From an uncultured bacterium (GTDB taxonomy: Bacteria > Cyanobacteriota > Vampirovibrionia > Gastranaerophilales > Gastranaerophilaceae), in contig USFB01000031.1 of NCBI GenBank assembly GCA_900553895.1, forward strand, positions 1-22,760: a DNA stretch of 22,760 nt, given 5' to 3'. Numbering within the stretch: the stretch's first letter is position 1; every line of letters starts with the position of its first letter. The notes under the pieces are model-generated. The model did not search any database. It was given only the letters and a program-made list of their open reading frames with translations, and was not told the origin of the DNA. The translations under genes and the position numbers were made by a program. Shown here one piece after another: positions 12,309 through 20,974 of the stretch.

Positions 12309-13112
12309 ATGTTAAATAGTGCAGTCGAGTTTATTAAAGAAAAAATTGGTGATTTTAAACCGCAAATCGGTATAATTTTAGGTTCAGGTCTTGGTGATTT
12401 GGCGGATGAATATTGCTTGCAGGCAATTCCTTATTCTGAAATTCCGGGCTTTGAATCATCTACAGTTTCAGGACATAAAAGCCAGCTTGTTTTTGCAGAA
12501 ATTAACGGTAAAAAAGTTGTTATGATGCAAGGCAGATTCCATTTTTATGAAGGTCATCCTATTCAAAAAGTAGTTTTTCCCGTAAAAGTTATGAAAAAAC
12601 TTGGAGTTGAAACTCTTGTTGTAACAAATGCAGCAGGTGGGGTTAATCCTGAATTCAAACCTTCTGATTTGATGATTATTACTGATCATATCAATTTTAT
12701 GGGTGTAAATCCGTTAATTGGTGCAAATGATAACTCTATGGGCGAACGTTTCCCTGACATGAGTGCGGTTTACACTCCAGAATATATCAAGTTAGCAAAA
12801 GAAATTGCAAAAAAACTTGGCATAAGACTTGAAGAAGGTGTTTATATGGCACTTACAGGTCCATCTTACGAAACACCTGCTGAAGTTAGAATGGCAAGAA
12901 CTATTGGTGCTGACGCTGTCGGCATGTCAACCGTCCCTGAAGCAATTGTAGCTTCTTGGGCAGGAATGAAGGTTATAGGTTTAAGTTGTATTTGCAACTC
13001 TGCAGCTGGAGTTAGCACGGTTGGCTTATCTCATGCAGATGTAATTCAAGCTGCAGGTATAGCAAAAGATAAATTCAAAACTTTAGTTAAAGAAATTATT
13101 AGAGAAATATGA
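12309..13112 (+). CDS. punA: Purine nucleoside phosphorylase, trimeric type
   Basis: This 267-aa enzyme cleaves inosine and guanosine with phosphate to the free base and ribose 1-phosphate (purine salvage). Landmarks are GSGLGD (25-30, phosphate site), SGHKSQL, GRFHFYEGH, VVTNAAGG, the long ITDHINFMGVNPL loop, TGPSYETPAEVRM, and GMSTVPEAIVA ahead of SCICNSAAG. This is the PunA/type I family, not hexameric DeoD. A GTG at 12306 directly precedes the ATG; GGGAG (12294-12298) is 10 nt from the ATG and 7 nt from the GTG, so either start is possible. It heads a tight operon, and its last bases (ATGA) overlap rqcP. Confidence 0.95.
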   Translation: MLNSAVEFIKEKIGDFKPQIGIILGSGLGDLADEYCLQAIPYSEIPGFESSTVSGHKSQLVFAEINGKKVVMMQGRFHFYEGHPIQKVVFPVKVMKKLGVETLVVTNAAGGVNPEFKPSDLMIITDHINFMGVNPLIGANDNSMGERFPDMSAVYTPEYIKLAKEIAKKLGIRLEEGVYMALTGPSYETPAEVRMARTIGADAVGMSTVPEAIVASWAGMKVIGLSCICNSAAGVSTVGLSHADVIQAAGIAKDKFKTLVKEIIREI

Positions 13113-13354
13113 GATTAGATAAATTTTTAAAAGTTTCAAGATTAATCAAAAGGCGCACGGTAGCAAACACTGTTTCTGAAATGGGGCGAGTGTTGGTTAA
13201 CGGTAATAGCGCAAAACCTGCCAAGCAACTTAAAGTCGGCGATATAATCGAAATAGAATATGCATCCAAAACAGAAAAAGTTGAAGTTCTTATTATACCA
13301 AACGGTAATGTAAGTATTCAAGAATCATCAACTTTGTATAAAGTAATAGAATAA
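13109..13354 (+). CDS. rqcP: S4-domain RNA-binding protein RqcP
   Basis: This 81-aa protein is almost only an S4 domain: MRLDKFLKVSRLIKRRTVAN, GRVLVNGNSAKPAKQLKVGDIIEIEY. This closely resembles RqcP (YabO) of Bacillus, which works with RqcH on obstructed 50S subunits to add C-terminal alanine tails during ribosome-associated quality control. HslR is the alternative, but HslR proteins are longer and start differently. It overlaps punA by 4 bp, so translation is coupled. The partner rqcH is not in this window. Together with tmRNA at 7555-7944 it gives this genome parts of two rescue routes. Confidence 0.88.
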   Translation: MRLDKFLKVSRLIKRRTVANTVSEMGRVLVNGNSAKPAKQLKVGDIIEIEYASKTEKVEVLIIPNGNVSIQESSTLYKVIE

Positions 13355-13364
13355 GAGGTCTAAA

Positions 13365-13781
13365 ATGACAATTATTAATGAGCATTTTGTTATAAACACA
13401 AACGGAAATAATGATATTATAGATATTACAAAACATGTTCAAAATTGTGTTTATCAACATGAATTAAAAGACGCATTGGTTTGTGTGTCTGTTCAAGGCA
13501 GTACGTCTGCAATTACAACAATAGAATACGAAAAAGGGCTTGTTCAAGATTTAAAAGAAGCTTTAGAGAGAATTGCACCAACCGGCATGGAATATCATCA
13601 CGATGAAATTTGGCACGATGGAAACGGTTACGCGCACGTAAGAGCGGCACTTGTAGGAAGTTCCGTAAATATAGCGTTAAAAGACGGACTTTTGAACCTA
13701 GGCACTTGGCAGCAAGTTGTGCTTTTAGATTTTGATAATAAGCAACGTTCAAGGAATATTACGGTACAGATTCTATGCTAA
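13365..13781 (+). CDS. yjbQ: YjbQ family (UPF0047) protein
   Basis: This 138-aa protein matches the UPF0047/YjbQ family. It has an N-terminal strand region ITKHVQNCV, VSVQGSTSAITTIE, the His/Asp-rich HHDEIWHDGNGYAHVRAALVGSS (78-100) and the closing GTWQQVVLLDFD...R.I.VQIL. Members have been linked to a secondary thiamine-phosphate synthase activity, but the physiological role is not settled. Length is typical. The gene starts 10 nt after rqcP with GAGGT before the ATG, and its end overlaps the next gene by 7 bp. Nothing nearby belongs to thiamine biosynthesis. Confidence 0.93.
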   Translation: MTIINEHFVINTNGNNDIIDITKHVQNCVYQHELKDALVCVSVQGSTSAITTIEYEKGLVQDLKEALERIAPTGMEYHHDEIWHDGNGYAHVRAALVGSSVNIALKDGLLNLGTWQQVVLLDFDNKQRSRNITVQILC

Positions 13782-14491
13782 ATCTTTACGTTACATCGGC
13801 AAATAGAAAAGAAGGTAAGACTTTTTTAACAGCAGGACTTGCTGCTACAATGCAAAGTCTTGGTTATTCTACTTGTGTTTATAAACCTATTCAAACCGCA
13901 GGGATTGAAATTAACGGTTTTATGCAATCACCTGATTTAACTTACGTTAAAACAGTTGATCCGTATATTGATACTCATTTTTCATATTTATTTAAATCTG
14001 AATATGAGCCATTAATAGCATCTGAGCAAGAAAATGAGCCGATTGACGTTGAACTTATTAATAGCGAATTCCAAAGAATTTCAGCAGTTTCTGATTGCAC
14101 AATTCTTGATGGTGATTGCGGTTTACTAAGTCCGCTCGCACCTTCCGTGCAAACCGTTGATATGGTTAAAAGACTTCAATTGCCTGTTCTTTTTGTGGTG
14201 ACTCCAAGAGAAGATTCAATTAATGATACTTTGCTTTCAATTTACACTGCACAAGAAAAGGGGGTTGAAATAAGAGGTGTTATTCTGAATAACATCAAAA
14301 ATGATTGTCCAAAAACTCTTTTAACGGCTATTCCGCGAGTTATTGAAGAATATACAAGCGTTAAAATATTGGGGCTTATTTCGCACGTAGAAGGTAAACT
14401 TGCGCCGGAAGATTTGATTACAAGTATTTTAAACGGTGTTGATATTGAAAGTATTTTTAATGTGAAAATTGAAAAATTGGATTGTAACTAA
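13775..14491 (+). CDS. bioD: Dethiobiotin synthetase-like P-loop protein
   Basis: This 238-aa protein resembles BioD, which closes the ureido ring of dethiobiotin using ATP and CO2. It shows an N-terminal P loop (TSANRKEGKTFL, Lys15-Thr16), VYKPIQTAG, DGDCGLLSPLAPSVQTVDMV in place of the usual EGAGGLLVPL, and VVTPREDSINDTLLSI ahead of GVILNN. The first glycine positions of the BioD P loop (GTDTxVGKT) are replaced by SANRKE, so the protein may be a divergent BioD or another member of the family (AAA_26/CobB-like). No bioA, bioB or bioF is in the window. It sits inside the punA operon, overlapping both neighbours by 7 bp and 1 bp. Confidence 0.78.
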   Translation: MLNLYVTSANRKEGKTFLTAGLAATMQSLGYSTCVYKPIQTAGIEINGFMQSPDLTYVKTVDPYIDTHFSYLFKSEYEPLIASEQENEPIDVELINSEFQRISAVSDCTILDGDCGLLSPLAPSVQTVDMVKRLQLPVLFVVTPREDSINDTLLSIYTAQEKGVEIRGVILNNIKNDCPKTLLTAIPRVIEEYTSVKILGLISHVEGKLAPEDLITSILNGVDIESIFNVKIEKLDCN

Positions 14492-14997
14492 TGATTATTA
14501 CTGCCGGAATTTATAAGGGACGAAAAATTGAATCTCCCGATGAAAAAATCACACGACCGACTCTTTCAAAAGTCAGAATGGGTGTGTTTAATACTTTGTA
14601 TTCAATTATCGGCGATTTTGAAAGCAAAAGTTTTTTGGATGTTTTCGGCGGTTCAGGAATTATGGGTTTAGAGGCTTTATCAAGAGGATTCAGTAGAGTC
14701 AAAGTTTTTGAAAAAAATCCTAAAGTCGCACAAATTCTTAAAAAAAATTATCAAACAGTTGGTTTAAAACCTGATTTAACAATTGGTGATAGTACAAAAC
14801 TTATTCTAAAAACAGATGAAATCTTTGACGTTGTATATATTGATCCGCCTTATATGAGCGGGATTTATGAAGATATTTTGTCTAAAGTTAAAGGTGATGT
14901 GATTATTGCTGAACATTCGGAAACAATAGAATTTGACGGTTATGAGGTTTTAAAACAAAAAAATTATGGCGGAAAAATTGTTAGCTTTTTGAGGTGA
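14491..14997 (+). CDS. rsmD: 16S rRNA (guanine966-N2)-methyltransferase RsmD
   Basis: This 168-aa SAM-dependent methyltransferase modifies G966 of 16S rRNA. It opens with the family signature IITAGIYKGRKIESP, then RPTLSKVRMGVFNTL, SAM motif I FLDVFGGSGIMGLEALSRG (48-66) and the catalytic DPPY (118-121). It is somewhat shorter than the usual 180-200 residues, mainly in the C-terminal part. Its start overlaps the bioD-like stop by one base (TAATG). It is the last gene of the punA operon, which ends at the hairpins downstream. Confidence 0.94.
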   Translation: MIITAGIYKGRKIESPDEKITRPTLSKVRMGVFNTLYSIIGDFESKSFLDVFGGSGIMGLEALSRGFSRVKVFEKNPKVAQILKKNYQTVGLKPDLTIGDSTKLILKTDEIFDVVYIDPPYMSGIYEDILSKVKGDVIIAEHSETIEFDGYEVLKQKNYGGKIVSFLR

Positions 14998-15015
14998 TTT
15001 TAAAGGTATCTGTAT

Positions 15016-15084
15016 CATCCTCATCAGGCTTCCAGCCAGCTTCTCCCCTCGAGGGCGAAGCTGAACGGAGCTCTTATGAGGGTG
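15016..15084. repeat. 69-bp palindromic element
   Basis: The outer stem CATCCTCAT/ATGAGGGTG (15016-15024 with 15076-15084, one wobble) encloses an inner stem CAGCTTC/GAAGCTG (15037-15043 with 15057-15063) around CCCTCGAGGG. It is more GC-rich than its surroundings and lies in the convergent gap between rsmD and ileS. It looks like a dispersed REP- or MITE-like element, but no second copy is present in this window. Confidence 0.5.
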
Positions 15085-15102
15085 GTATTGATATTAATAC
15101 AG

Positions 15103-15135
15103 AAAAAAAGGGAACGCTTTAGCGTTCCCCTCTTT
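15103..15135. terminator. Bidirectional terminator between rsmD and ileS
   Basis: The stem GGGAACGC/GCGTTCCC (15110-15117 with 15122-15129) has a TTTA loop, an A run before it and CTCTTTT after it. It suits both convergent operons. Confidence 0.9.
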
Positions 15136-15143
15136 TATACATC

Positions 15144-17948
15144 TTATTCAGTTACAGCGTCATAACAATCTGAACAAATTGTTTCGTGTCCTGCGTGTTC
15201 GCCGAGTTTTCTAAATTTCCAACAACGTTCGCATTTTTCACCTTCCGCTTTTGTTACCCAAACTGTTATGCCGTTTTCTGTGTATTCGTTTAACACTTCG
15301 CTTGGAGCTTCAGCAGCAACGTAAGCTTGAGAAGTAATAAAGATATCGGCTAAATCTTTAGCGTTAGCTTTTAAGATTTCACTATCATCAGATTTAACAT
15401 AAACTGCAACTTCTAAAGAGCTTCCGACTTTCTTTTCTGCTCTTAGCGGTTCAATTGCACGAGTTACAACTTCTCTTGTCTTCAAGATTTTTGTAAAATC
15501 TTCTTCTAATTGAGCGTTATCCCATTCTTTATTAAATTTTACCCAATCAGCAAGCAAAATACTTTCCAATCCGCCACGTTGCATTTCAGGAGTGTTTTGC
15601 CATATATCTTCTGCTTGGTGAGGCATAACAGGAGTTAAAATTCTAACCAAAACTTGTAATGTTTCATAAAGAACAGTTTGACAAGCACGTCTTGAAACTG
15701 ATTTTTTGCCCGCAGTATAAAGTCTGTCTTTTACGATATCAAGATAGAATGAACTCAAGTCTACCGCTGCGAAGTTTTGCAAGCATTGGAAATACTTGTA
15801 GAATTCATAGTTATCAAACGCAACTGTTACTTCTTCAACCACCTTGTTTAATTTGTGAAGCGCAAATTTATCAATCGGTTTCAAATCTTCGTATTTCACA
15901 TAATCCTGAGTTGGGTCGAAGTCGAAAATATTACCGAGCAAAAATCTTGCAGTGTTTCTTGTTTTCTTAAAAATTTCAGCAAGCTGTTTAATAATATTAT
16001 CACCGATTTTAGTATCGTTTCTATAATCTACTGACGCTGCCCAAAGTCTTAAAATATCTGCACCATAGTTCTTGATGATATCGTCAGGTCTGATGTAATT
16101 TCCTAAAGACTTAGACATTTTTCTACCGTCTTCACCAAATACAAAACCGTGTGTAAGAACTGATTTGTAAGGTGCTTTACCTTGTACAGCCATAGAAGTT
16201 AATAGAGAAGATTGGAACCAACCTCTGTGTTGGTCAGAACCTTCCAAATACATTTCAACAGGAGTGTGACCTAATTGTTCTGAACGTTTTTCTACAACAG
16301 CTCTCCAAGTTACACCTGAATCAAACCAAACGTCCATAATGTCTTTTTCTTTTCTGAAATGTTTTTTACCGCAATGAGGGCAAACAAAGTCTTTTGGCAA
16401 CAATTCTTCTGCAGAATATTTAACCCAAGCATCAGAACTTTCTTTTTCAAACATTTTTGCTACGTTTTCAATAGTTTCATCTGTAACAATAGGTTCACCA
16501 CATTCTTCGCAGTAGAATACAGGGATTGGAACGCCCCACGCTCTTTGACGAGAAATACACCAATCTGTACGACCTTGAACCATGTTAGAAATTCTTGCTT
16601 CACCGCTTGCAGGAATCCATTTTACGCCCTTAATTGCTTCTAATGTAGCATCACGGAATTTATCAACCTTAACAAACCATTGAGGAGTTGCTCTGTAAAT
16701 TACAGGATTTTTACATCTCCAGCAGTGTGGATAAGAGTGGTTAATATCAGCTGCTGCAAGCAATGCGCCACAGTTTTGAAGTTTTTCAATAACGATTTTA
16801 CCGCCTTTATAGTAAGGAATTCCTTCTAAATCTTTGTCACCAACGATTTCTGTCCAAACACCTTTGCTATCAAGCGGTGAAAATACTTCAATATTGTATC
16901 TGCAACCTACTTCATAGTCTTCAAGACCGTGTCCCGGAGCTGTGTGAACTGCACCTGTACCTGCATCAAGCGTAACGTGTTCACCTAAAATAATTGGTGA
17001 TTTTCTGTTATACAATGGGTGATTTGTGTTTAATAATTCTAAATCAGCACCCTTAACAGAGCCGATTACGTTAATATCTTTTTCTTCCCAATTAACGCCT
17101 TCTAGGAAGCTTGCCAACAAGCCTTGAGCGATTACATAAACATCATTTTTGTATGTGAAGAATGTATAATCAAATCTTGGGTGCATACTGATTGCCATGT
17201 TTGACGGAATTGTCCAAGGAGTTGTTGTCCAAATTACCGCATAAACATTTTTGTTTGGAAGGTCAACCAATTTGCCGATTTTTTCTGTTGCTTCTTCGTC
17301 AAATTTGAATCTTACATAGATTGAAGTTGAGGTATGGTCTGCATATTCAACTTCTGCTTCAGCTAAAGCAGTTTCGCAAGATGCACACCAATAAACAGGT
17401 TTCAAGCCTTTTTCGATATAACCTTTTTTATACATATCGCCGAAAACTCTAACTTGTTCAGCTTCAAATTCAGGATTAATAGTTAAATAAGGATGTTCCC
17501 AATCACCCCAAACACCAAGACGTTTGAACTCTGATTCTTGACCTTTCAAGCTGTTCCAAGCAAATTCTCTGCATTTTGCTCTTAATTCTGCAGGAGTAAC
17601 AGCTTCACGTCCGCCTTTAATATTTTTAACAACTTTATTTTCAATTGGCAAACCGTGTCCGTCGTACCCCGGAACATAAGGTGCATAGAAGCCTGACATA
17701 GATTTATACTTAATCAAAATATCTTTTAAAATTTTGTTTAAAGCTGTACCAACGTGGATTTTTTCGGAACTCAAATATGGAGGGCCGTCATGTAAAATAA
17801 ACTTGTTTGCTTTATCTCTTTGTGCAATATTTTTTTCGTAAATTTCATGTTCTTCCCAAAACTTCTGAGTTTCAGGTTCTTTTTTAGTAGCGTTTGCTCT
17901 CATTTCCAAAGTAGTCTTTGGCAAGTTTAACGTTTCTTTGTATTCCAT
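15144..17948 (-). CDS. ileS: Isoleucine-tRNA ligase
   Basis: This 934-aa class I synthetase charges tRNA-Ile. It has the N-terminal GPPYLSSEKIHVGTALNKILKD (HIGH-type motif at 65-68, here HVGT) and the CP1 editing domain with VIWTTTPWTIPSN and HTAPGHGLEDYEVG. WCISRQRAWGVPIPVFYC, EGSDQHRGWF and DGRKMSKSLGN (KMSKS near 608) follow. A C-terminal zinc ribbon CERCWKF/CSDCYD is complete. The last His of HIGH is Thr; I recall the same HxGT form in other bacterial IleS, so the enzyme should be active. GAGG stands 10 nt before the ATG. It lies 23 bp after the symporter gene and may be co-transcribed with it. Confidence 0.97.
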   Translation of the reverse strand: MEYKETLNLPKTTLEMRANATKKEPETQKFWEEHEIYEKNIAQRDKANKFILHDGPPYLSSEKIHVGTALNKILKDILIKYKSMSGFYAPYVPGYDGHGLPIENKVVKNIKGGREAVTPAELRAKCREFAWNSLKGQESEFKRLGVWGDWEHPYLTINPEFEAEQVRVFGDMYKKGYIEKGLKPVYWCASCETALAEAEVEYADHTSTSIYVRFKFDEEATEKIGKLVDLPNKNVYAVIWTTTPWTIPSNMAISMHPRFDYTFFTYKNDVYVIAQGLLASFLEGVNWEEKDINVIGSVKGADLELLNTNHPLYNRKSPIILGEHVTLDAGTGAVHTAPGHGLEDYEVGCRYNIEVFSPLDSKGVWTEIVGDKDLEGIPYYKGGKIVIEKLQNCGALLAAADINHSYPHCWRCKNPVIYRATPQWFVKVDKFRDATLEAIKGVKWIPASGEARISNMVQGRTDWCISRQRAWGVPIPVFYCEECGEPIVTDETIENVAKMFEKESSDAWVKYSAEELLPKDFVCPHCGKKHFRKEKDIMDVWFDSGVTWRAVVEKRSEQLGHTPVEMYLEGSDQHRGWFQSSLLTSMAVQGKAPYKSVLTHGFVFGEDGRKMSKSLGNYIRPDDIIKNYGADILRLWAASVDYRNDTKIGDNIIKQLAEIFKKTRNTARFLLGNIFDFDPTQDYVKYEDLKPIDKFALHKLNKVVEEVTVAFDNYEFYKYFQCLQNFAAVDLSSFYLDIVKDRLYTAGKKSVSRRACQTVLYETLQVLVRILTPVMPHQAEDIWQNTPEMQRGGLESILLADWVKFNKEWDNAQLEEDFTKILKTREVVTRAIEPLRAEKKVGSSLEVAVYVKSDDSEILKANAKDLADIFITSQAYVAAEAPSEVLNEYTENGITVWVTKAEGEKCERCWKFRKLGEHAGHETICSDCYDAVTE

Positions 17949-17971
17949 ATTTTATTCCTCATTCATTAATT

Positions 17972-19327
17972 TTAAACTTCGACTTCTACCTTTTCGCCAA
18001 CAAAATCTTTTTGAAAACTTACATCATGTTTGATTTTTGTAAGTGTATTTGTTTTCAAGTTTTTCATTTTAATAAAATCTGCCATTTTGTTATAGTCAAA
18101 AGCATTTTCCCATCTTGCAATAACAACAGTAGCAACACAGTTTCCAATCAAGTTAACCGTTGTTCTTCCCATATCTAAAATTTGGTCAATACCTAATAAA
18201 ACAGCTACACCTACAATTGGAATATTAAAACTTGTTAATGTTCCTGCAAGAACAATAATAGAAGCTCTCGGAACTCCTGCAACACCTTTACTGGTTAACA
18301 TAAGAGCAAACATTACAACTAATTGTTGCTCTATTGTCATATTTATACCAACCAATTGTGTAGAAAATAAAACAGCCATCGCTAAATATAGAGTTGAACC
18401 GTCGAGGTTGAATGTATAACCTGTTGGCATTACAAAACCTACGATTGATTTTGGAACACCGAATTTTTCCATAATAGTCATTGCTTTTGGCAATGCAGCT
18501 TCTGAACTTGCAGTAGTAAAAGATAATAAAGCCGGTTCTTGTATTGCTTTAACTAAACCTCTAACTGAAATTTTAACAAGTTTGCAGGCAATAACTAAAA
18601 CTACTGCAACAAACACTATTAAAGCTACATACAAGGACAAAATTATTTTTCCGTAATTAAGTAAAATGGTTATACCGTTTGAACCTACTGTATAAGCTAT
18701 TGCACCAAAAATCCCCATTGGAGCAAAAAACATTACATATTCAGTGAATTTAAACATTACAGATGCAACCGAATTTAAAATATCAATTACGGGTTGCGCT
18801 TTTTTACCAACAGCACAAACAGCAAGGGCAAAAAAGATACAAAATACCACGATTTGTAGCAAGTTACCATCTGACATTGCTTGAAAAATACTTGTAGGAC
18901 AAAGACTTAAAAGTAATTCCCCAAACGAATTATGATGTGTTGTTGATGCCATTTCTACAATTCTATTCAAGCCGGTTTGAGCGGAGGCAATATGTTCCAT
19001 TCCTACGCCGGGTTTAAATAAATTTGCAAATCCTAAACCGATAAACAATGCTAAAATTGTAACAACTTCAAAATACGCAATTGTTTTGATGCCTAAACGT
19101 CCAAGACTTTTGACGTCACCATGCCCTGCAATTCCAACAACAAGGGTTGCAAACAATAATGGCGCAATAATCATTTTTATCATTCGAAGGAAAATTTCTG
19201 CTAAAACATGTAGTTTTATTGCAAAGGCCGGAAACGCCCATCCAACAAGGACGCCTAATAATAGTGCTACAAAAATCGCTATTGTTAATCGTGATTGCTT
19301 CAAAATCTTTTCCTTCTTTTCTTTCAC
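17972..19327 (-). CDS. Dicarboxylate/amino-acid:cation symporter, GltP type
   Basis: This 451-aa inner-membrane transporter of the DAACS family takes up acidic amino acids or dicarboxylates with H+ or Na+. It shows the serine-rich hairpin LSFTTASSEAALPKAM, the TM7 motif NLDGSTLYLAM, the second hairpin GVAGVPRASIIVLAGTL, and the TM8 ligand set DMGRTTVNLIGN followed by CVATVVIARWE. The Arg in DMGRT fits glutamate/aspartate carriers (GltP/GltPh) better than DctA. The GTG at 19327 has a poor ribosome site. A TTG at 19303, eight codons in, has AGAAGG at a good distance, so the true protein may start MKQSRLTIAIFV. ileS follows at 23 bp. Confidence 0.93.
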   Translation of the reverse strand: MKEKKEKILKQSRLTIAIFVALLLGVLVGWAFPAFAIKLHVLAEIFLRMIKMIIAPLLFATLVVGIAGHGDVKSLGRLGIKTIAYFEVVTILALFIGLGFANLFKPGVGMEHIASAQTGLNRIVEMASTTHHNSFGELLLSLCPTSIFQAMSDGNLLQIVVFCIFFALAVCAVGKKAQPVIDILNSVASVMFKFTEYVMFFAPMGIFGAIAYTVGSNGITILLNYGKIILSLYVALIVFVAVVLVIACKLVKISVRGLVKAIQEPALLSFTTASSEAALPKAMTIMEKFGVPKSIVGFVMPTGYTFNLDGSTLYLAMAVLFSTQLVGINMTIEQQLVVMFALMLTSKGVAGVPRASIIVLAGTLTSFNIPIVGVAVLLGIDQILDMGRTTVNLIGNCVATVVIARWENAFDYNKMADFIKMKNLKTNTLTKIKHDVSFQKDFVGEKVEVEV

Positions 19328-19398
19328 GAGCCTTAATATTCCAACTCGCCCTTCATTACTAAATTATACACAAAAAAGATTTTTTTATACAATATTAT

Positions 19399-20694
19399 CT
19401 AGGCAGAAATAACACCCTCTTTAATTAATTGTTCTTTAATTTCTTTCTTGGTTTGGAACTCAGGACCTGATTTGTCTGTCATTCTTTTAATAAGCATGAT
19501 TGCAGGAGTTACGACGCCAAGTGCTAAAACACAAGCTCCGATATTCATATTAATTGAATTTCTTTTTAATTTTCTCAATTTTTTAAAGAAGCTGTCTGCG
19601 CTTTCGCCTTTTTTAATTGCATCTTTATATTGTCCGTATAATTCAGAAAGTTTGTCATTTACACCTTTAATTTCTTCAAAATCAACAAATGCTCTTGAAT
19701 CAATTTTATTTGTATTTTTGTAAGTTGTTAATAAATCTGACTGTTTTGCGATTTTCACAACTTCATTATCTGGATTTTCGTGTAAAAATTCATACAATTT
19801 GCCGTTTGATGATTTAGCTTCTTCAAACGCTTTAATACTATTTTCAATACTTCCATCTTGGAAAATCTTCTTCAAATTTTCACTTTCCAAAACTCTTGAA
19901 TCTAAAGTAATTGATTTGTTGTGGTTCTTCTTTGCTGAATTTTCCATAAATTGTTGGATTTTTTTACCAGCATAATATAAGAAAATCAGTACAGAACCTT
20001 CTTTAATCGCATATCCTGCAAATTCCTGAGATGTTCTCGAGTCTTTCAATCTTTCTGATGTAATAAAACCATCTAAAATATACATGTTTTTAACAGGAGA
20101 AAATGCGAATTCTTCTACTATTTTGCCTAATCCTTTGAATGTCGGCTGTTTAGAGCCTGCAACATCTTGTTTGTTGTTTTCGGCTTCTGTCTTTTTAACC
20201 TCTGCTTGATACTCTTTAATCAAATTTTTTCTGATTTTCTGGTCGGTGTAGTGTTGTTTTAATTTTGTTAAACCTATATAAGCTCCTGCAGCAACAATTG
20301 TAGAAGCGAAAAATTTTGTTGCAGCAAGATTTTTAAATAATCTTTTATTTTTGCCGACTTTTTCTAAATTATTTCTGATTTCGTCAGTCGGCGCATACTT
20401 TTTAGCCTTCTCAAACATATCCATGTCTTTAAGGTTTCTCGGGTCGATTTTTGCATCTAGCCCAAACGCTTTAAACACAGTTTTATCATAAATCCATTTT
20501 AGAGTCGGAATTCCACCAAGCCACAATGCTTCAGTTCCAAACTCGTCGATGAATCTGTCAAATCCTTCTTCTTTTCCTGTTGCGTACGAACCTGCTGTCA
20601 TACCCAAGCAACTTGAAATATCTTTTACACCCAATGGTATGAGTGAATTAGGGTTTCCTAATGTAGAATAAATTTTAGCCGGATTAATCATCAT
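19399..20694 (-). CDS. Membrane protein of unknown function
   Basis: This 431-aa protein is not a family I can name; the style is typical of lineage-specific proteins of gut Melainabacteria (impression only). The N-terminal part (1-110) has hydrophobic patches (SLIPLGVKDISSCLGMTAGSYATG, FGTEALWLGGIPTLKWIYD). Likely membrane helices lie at about 121-145 and 385-404, with a possible weaker one near 225-240 (SVLIFLYYAGKKIQQF). Between them is a long polar helical region with KxxE-rich stretches. The start may be Met1 or Met2, with GGGGG about 10 nt upstream. It stands alone, 71 bp before the symporter on the same strand. Confidence 0.75.
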   Translation of the reverse strand: MMINPAKIYSTLGNPNSLIPLGVKDISSCLGMTAGSYATGKEEGFDRFIDEFGTEALWLGGIPTLKWIYDKTVFKAFGLDAKIDPRNLKDMDMFEKAKKYAPTDEIRNNLEKVGKNKRLFKNLAATKFFASTIVAAGAYIGLTKLKQHYTDQKIRKNLIKEYQAEVKKTEAENNKQDVAGSKQPTFKGLGKIVEEFAFSPVKNMYILDGFITSERLKDSRTSQEFAGYAIKEGSVLIFLYYAGKKIQQFMENSAKKNHNKSITLDSRVLESENLKKIFQDGSIENSIKAFEEAKSSNGKLYEFLHENPDNEVVKIAKQSDLLTTYKNTNKIDSRAFVDFEEIKGVNDKLSELYGQYKDAIKKGESADSFFKKLRKLKRNSINMNIGACVLALGVVTPAIMLIKRMTDKSGPEFQTKKEIKEQLIKEGVISA

Positions 20695-20826
20695 AATTCT
20701 ACAACCCCCATTTAAGGTTCATTAATTTTTTACTGTGCTTGTTCATACTACAACCTTCCTTTCATCTTAAGTAATGTCAATAAAAAAAATTGCCATGCTT
20801 TTTACAAATTGTTACATATTTTTTTC

Positions 20827-20923
20827 TTGCCCTCCTTTTATAGGGGGAGGGTAAAATTTCAAATTGAGAGCTTGTTGCTCGAAATTTAGAAATTTGGGTG
20901 GGGGCTTATAAAAACCTACCCAA
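20827..20923. repeat. Three consecutive hairpins, repeat-like element
   Basis: Hairpin 1 pairs TTGCCCTCC with GGAGGGTAA (20827-20835 with 20846-20854). Hairpin 2 pairs AAATTTC with GAAATTT (20854-20860 with 20881-20887), with an inner GAGC/GCTC. Hairpin 3 pairs TTGGGTGGG with CCTACCCAA (20894-20902 with 20915-20923, one wobble). They follow one another almost without spacer in a 280-bp gap between two minus-strand genes. No reading frame is seen. It could be a dispersed intergenic repeat or a structured RNA. Confidence 0.55.
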
Positions 20924-20924
20924 T

Positions 20925-20957
20925 AAAAAAGAACTTCCTTATAGGAAGTTCTTTTTT
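20925..20957. terminator. Terminator after rpoZ
   Basis: The stem GAACTTCC/GGAAGTTC (20931-20938 with 20944-20951) has a TTATA loop and is flanked by A6 and T6, so it works on both strands. Confidence 0.9.
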
Positions 20958-20974
20958 ATTTCAAAAATGTTAAA

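Noticed and set aside
15659..16643. Open frames on the plus strand opposite ileS
   Set aside because: They are antisense to a strongly conserved gene, have low-complexity aromatic and Cys-rich composition and lack ribosome sites.
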